Origin: Polyangium fumosum
GTDB lineage: Bacteria > Myxococcota_A > Polyangia > Polyangiales > Polyangiaceae
Reading direction: 5' to 3'
DNA: 64,000 nt
Assembly: GCF_005144585.1 (NCBI RefSeq)
Contig: NZ_SSMQ01000034.1
Location: 1 to 64,000 of the forward strand
Part shown: positions 60,920-64,000 of the stretch, piece after piece
Numbering within the stretch: position 1 is the first letter of the stretch
How the letters are laid out: the number at the start of each line of letters is the position of its first letter
Translations under genes and position numbers: made by a program
Notes under the pieces: generated by a model
The model's input: the letters and a program-made list of their open reading frames with translations, nothing else
Databases searched by the model: none
What the model was told of the DNA's origin: nothing

Positions 60920-61942
60920 ATGGCGACGAGGATTGCAATCAACGGGTTTGGTCGGATCGGTCGCTGCATCGTGCGCGCGCTCGTCGAGCGCGGCGAGAAG
61001 GATCTCGAGATCGTGGCGATCAACGATCTCACCGATGCCGGCACGCTCGCACACCTCTTGCGCTTCGACTCCATCCACCGCGAGTTCCGCGCGGCGAAGG
61101 TGAGCCACGGCGACGGCTACATCGCGCTCGACGACAAGCGCATCCAGGTCCTCGCGAAGAAGGACCCCGCCGAGCTGCCCTGGAAGGACCTCGGCGTCGA
61201 CATCGTCCTCGAGTGCACCGGCCTCTTCACCGACAAGGCGAAGGCCGCCCTGCACCAGAACGCGGGCGCCAAGCGCGTCATCATCAGCGCGCCGGCCAAG
61301 GGCCACGACCTCACCGTGGTCCTCGGCGTCAACGACAAGCAGTACGATCCGGCCAAGCACAGCGTCATCTCGTGCGGCTCGTGCACGACGAACTGCCTCG
61401 CGCCGGTCGCGAAGGCCCTGCTCGACAATTTCGGGATCGTCCGCGGCCTCATGACCACGATCCACTCGTACACGAACGACCAGCACATCCTCGATCTCCC
61501 GCACCGCAAGGGGGATCTGCGCCGCGCCCGCGCGGCGGCGGTGAACATGGTGCCCTCGTCGACGGGCGCGGCGAAGGCGCTCAGCGAGGTCATCCCGGAG
61601 CTCAAGGGCAAGTTCGACGGCCAGGCGATCCGCGTCCCGACGGTCGACGTCTCGCTCGTGGATCTCACGCTCGAGACGGAGAAGCCGATCTCGAAGGACG
61701 CGATCCACGAGGCGATGAAGCGCGCGGCCGAGGGCCCGATGAAGGGCATCCTCCAGTACACCGAGCTCCAGCTCGTCTCGGGCGACTTCATCGGCAACCC
61801 GCACTCGAGCATCTTCGACGCCACGCTCACGCAGCACATCGGCGACAAGTTCGCGAAGGTCTTCTCCTGGTACGACAACGAGTGGGGCTTCTCGAACCGC
61901 ATGATCGACCTGGCCAAGCTCATGGCCGAGAAGGGCGTCTGA
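60920..61942 (+). CDS. gap: Glyceraldehyde-3-phosphate dehydrogenase, type I
   Basis: 340 aa. AGGAG about 8 nt before the ATG. NAD-binding start TRIAINGFGRIGRCIVRALV, with AINDLTDAGTLAHLL whose Asp favours NAD; the active site is ISCGSCTTNCLAPVAKALLD with the catalytic Cys; further family blocks are VPSSTGAAKALSEVIPELKG and SWYDNEWGFSNRMIDLAKLM. It oxidises glyceraldehyde 3-phosphate to 1,3-bisphosphoglycerate. First gene of a glycolytic operon; pgk starts 3 nt after its stop. Confidence 0.98.
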   Translation: MATRIAINGFGRIGRCIVRALVERGEKDLEIVAINDLTDAGTLAHLLRFDSIHREFRAAKVSHGDGYIALDDKRIQVLAKKDPAELPWKDLGVDIVLECTGLFTDKAKAALHQNAGAKRVIISAPAKGHDLTVVLGVNDKQYDPAKHSVISCGSCTTNCLAPVAKALLDNFGIVRGLMTTIHSYTNDQHILDLPHRKGDLRRARAAAVNMVPSSTGAAKALSEVIPELKGKFDGQAIRVPTVDVSLVDLTLETEKPISKDAIHEAMKRAAEGPMKGILQYTELQLVSGDFIGNPHSSIFDATLTQHIGDKFAKVFSWYDNEWGFSNRMIDLAKLMAEKGV

Positions 61943-61945
61943 GCC

Positions 61946-63178
61946 ATGAAGCTCACGGGCATCCGCTCGATCGAGGACCTCGCCAAAGATTCTGGACTCG
62001 CGAACAAGCGCGTCTTCATCCGCGTCGACTTCAACGTCCCGCTCGACAAGAAGACCGGCGCGATCACCGACGACGCGCGCATCCGCGAGTCGATCCCCAC
62101 GATCAAGGTCGCGGTGGACGCGGGCGCGAAGGTGATCCTCGCCTCGCACCTCGGCCGACCGAAGCCGGGCAAGCACGAGGGCTGCTCGCTCGAACCGGCC
62201 GGCGCGCGCCTCGCGGAGCTCACGGGCTACGAGGTGCACCTGACCGACGACTGCATCGGTGACGGCCCGAAGAAGGTCACCCACGACCTGCGCGCCGGCC
62301 AGGTTTGCCTCCTCGAAAACCTCCGCTTCCACGAGGAGGAGGAGAAGGACGAGGAGAACTTCGCGCGTCAGCTCGCCGAGCTCTGCGACATCTACGTCGA
62401 CGACGCGTTCGGCGCAGCGCACCGCGCCCACGCCTCCGTGCACGCCCTGCCCCGCATGATCCGTGATCGCGCCGCGGGCCTGCTCATGCTGAAGGAGCTG
62501 CGCTCGCTCGCCCGCTTGCTCGATCGTCCCGAGAAGCCGTACGTCGCGGTGCTCGGCGGCGCGAAGGTGTCGGACAAGATCGCCGTCGTCGAGTCGCTGC
62601 TCAACGTCGTCGACACGCTCTGCATCGGCGGCGCCATGGCGAACACCTTCCTCGCGGCGCAAGGCAAGAAGGTCGCGGCGAGCAAGATCGAGGACGACAA
62701 ACTCCCGCTCGCCCGCACGATCCTGCAGAAGGCGCGTGAACGCGGGGCCAAGGTCCTCCTGCCCGTCGACGTCGTCGTGGCCAAGAGCCTCGACGCGGAG
62801 AGCGGCACGGCCGTCAGCGTGGACGCGATCCCCGACGGAACCATGGCGCTCGACATCGGCCCGAAGACGGTCGAGCTCTTCGGGAGCGCCATCGAGCGCG
62901 CGAAGACCGTCTTCTGGAACGGCCCCATGGGCCTCTTCGAGTCGAAGCCGTTCTCGAACGGCACCTTCGAGATCGCCCGTATCATGAGCCGCGCCGAGGG
63001 GTTCACCGTCGTCGGCGGCGGCGACAGCGCGGCGGCCGTGCGCGCCGCGGGCGAGGAGATCGCGAAGGGCATGGATCACATCTCGACGGGCGGCGGCGCT
63101 GCGCTCGAGCTCATCGAGGGCCGCAAGTTGCCGGGCGTCGAGGCGCTTCGTTCTGCCGTGGCGGAGGAAGCGTCGTGA
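61946..63178 (+). CDS. pgk: Phosphoglycerate kinase
   Basis: 410 aa, normal length. KRVFIRVDFNVPLDKKTGAI is the PGK signature; SHLGRPKPGKHEGCSLEPAG, LENLRFHEEEEKD, DAFGAAHRAHASVHALPRMI bind 3-phosphoglycerate; LGGAKVSDKIAVVESLLNVV and FTVVGGGDSAAAVRAAGEEI, then MDHISTGGGAALELIEGRKL, form the nucleotide domain. It makes ATP from 1,3-bisphosphoglycerate. Between gap and tpiA with a 3-nt gap and a 4-nt overlap. Confidence 0.98.
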   Translation: MKLTGIRSIEDLAKDSGLANKRVFIRVDFNVPLDKKTGAITDDARIRESIPTIKVAVDAGAKVILASHLGRPKPGKHEGCSLEPAGARLAELTGYEVHLTDDCIGDGPKKVTHDLRAGQVCLLENLRFHEEEEKDEENFARQLAELCDIYVDDAFGAAHRAHASVHALPRMIRDRAAGLLMLKELRSLARLLDRPEKPYVAVLGGAKVSDKIAVVESLLNVVDTLCIGGAMANTFLAAQGKKVAASKIEDDKLPLARTILQKARERGAKVLLPVDVVVAKSLDAESGTAVSVDAIPDGTMALDIGPKTVELFGSAIERAKTVFWNGPMGLFESKPFSNGTFEIARIMSRAEGFTVVGGGDSAAAVRAAGEEIAKGMDHISTGGGAALELIEGRKLPGVEALRSAVAEEAS

Positions 63179-63966
63179 ACGTCGCGCGCCGCCCCCTCAT
63201 CGCGGGCAACTGGAAAATGAACGCCGGTGGCCAGGACGCATGCAGCCTGGCCCTCGGCGTGGTCGAGGCGGCGCGCCGCTCGGCCCGCGTCGACGTCGTG
63301 ATCTGCCCGCCGTTCACGGCGCTCGCCGCGGCCGCGCATGAGCTCTGGGAGTCGAAGAGCGCGGTGATGCTCGGCGCCCAGAACATGCACCCCGAACCTG
63401 CCGGGGCCTTCACCGGCGAGATCAGCGCGCCGATGCTCAAGGACTCCGGCGCGACCTGGGTCATCCTCGGCCACAGCGAGCGCCGGCAGATCTTCGGCGA
63501 GACGGACGAGCTCATCGCTCGGAAAATCGCCGCCGCGATCCGCGCCGAGCTCCAGCCGATCGCCTGCGTCGGCGAGACGCTCGAAGAACGCGAAGCTGGA
63601 AAGACGCTCGAGGTCGTCGAGCGCCAGACCCGCGCCTTCCTCGACGAGCTCGCCAAGCGCCCGGGCTTCGGCGTCATCGCTTACGAGCCGGTCTGGGCGA
63701 TCGGGACGGGCAAGGTCGCTCGTCCCGAGGACGCCCAGGAGGTCCACGCGATGATCCGCGGCCTCTGCGCCAGCGTCTCGGAGGAGCTCGCCGCGTCCAC
63801 GCGGATCCTCTACGGCGGCAGCGTGAAGGGGGACAATGCCGAGGGTCTGCTCGGCCAGGCGGACGTCGACGGCGCCCTCGTCGGCGGCGCCTCCCTCGAC
63901 GCGGCCGGCTTCGGCAAGATCATCGACAGCGCCGAGCGGCTGGCGGACGCCGCGGAACGAGGGTAG
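63175..63966 (+). CDS. tpiA: Triosephosphate isomerase
   Basis: 263 aa from GTG 63175, which overlaps the pgk stop (GTGA); GGAGGAAG about 7 nt upstream inside pgk. PLIAGNWKMNAGGQDACSLA holds the Asn/Lys of the active site, VILGHSERRQIFGETDELIA the His, VIAYEPVWAIGTGKVARPED the catalytic Glu and loop 6, and ILYGGSVKGDNAEGLLGQAD the phosphate-binding end. It interconverts dihydroxyacetone phosphate and glyceraldehyde 3-phosphate. The 34 bases after its stop contain nothing recognisable before the window edge. Confidence 0.98.
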   Translation: MNVARRPLIAGNWKMNAGGQDACSLALGVVEAARRSARVDVVICPPFTALAAAAHELWESKSAVMLGAQNMHPEPAGAFTGEISAPMLKDSGATWVILGHSERRQIFGETDELIARKIAAAIRAELQPIACVGETLEEREAGKTLEVVERQTRAFLDELAKRPGFGVIAYEPVWAIGTGKVARPEDAQEVHAMIRGLCASVSEELAASTRILYGGSVKGDNAEGLLGQADVDGALVGGASLDAAGFGKIIDSAERLADAAERG

Positions 63967-64000
63967 AACGTCGCCGTGCGCCGATGCTGACCACTCTGCT

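Overview
The window is very GC-rich, gene-dense chromosomal DNA that looks like a myxobacterium of the Polyangiales. Pointers are the many lipoproteins with a lipobox Cys followed by Ser/Gly-rich linkers, the Cys-rich repeat and MopE-type proteins, a Pkn-type kinase fused to an ATPase and TPRs, degenerate two-component proteins and DUF2169/DUF4150 type VI secretion cargo genes. This assignment is inferred from gene style. No rRNA, tRNA, CRISPR array, transposase or integrase was seen.

Layout. 1-12.3 kb: the start of a Pro/Ala-rich protein, a nine-repeat Cys-rich lipoprotein, a small lipoprotein with a strong terminator, an ECF sigma / FecR-TPR / barrel-like triad, a site-2 protease with CBS domains, a two-module pseudo-histidine kinase, a MopE-motif lipoprotein and a PLD-like protein. 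12.3-24.5 kb: GST, a c-type cytochrome/beta-propeller lipoprotein, a minus-strand run (lamin-tail lipoprotein, porin-like protein, DUF2252 lipoprotein, giant Ser/Thr kinase-ATPase, 2OG oxygenase) and a START-like secreted protein. 24.5-29.3 kb is an unstable patch: intact AlkB, a small membrane protein, a DUF6968-like protein and a Cys-rich secreted protein with an in-frame stop, followed by degenerate partial copies of the same genes, two pcm relics and a fragment of the gene at 31.2 kb.

29.3-31.2 kb is a fluoride-resistance operon: promoter, fluoride riboswitch with a visible alternative hairpin, a DUF190 gene and a CLC-F-type antiporter. 31.2-52.6 kb mixes exported lipoproteins (MBL-fold, lipase-like, VWA, glycine-rich), a HAD 5'-nucleotidase, a GNAT-like protein, a peptidase-MA-like protein lacking the catalytic Glu, a DUF2169 protein, a Dpm1-like glycosyltransferase, thioredoxin, a kinase with a DGF motif and an M43-like metalloprotease with FG-GAP repeats.

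52.8-60.7 kb is a type VI secretion cargo island: a candidate peptidoglycan-acting protein, VgrG, a DUF2169 adaptor, a DUF4150/PAAR-like protein with a C-terminal toxin candidate, a likely immunity gene, and a divergent DUF2169 paralogue. No T6SS structural genes are present, so these would use an apparatus encoded elsewhere. 60.9-64.0 kb is the glycolytic operon gap-pgk-tpiA.

Several genes have no Shine-Dalgarno but a -10-like hexamer 6-8 nt before the start codon, suggesting leaderless mRNAs.
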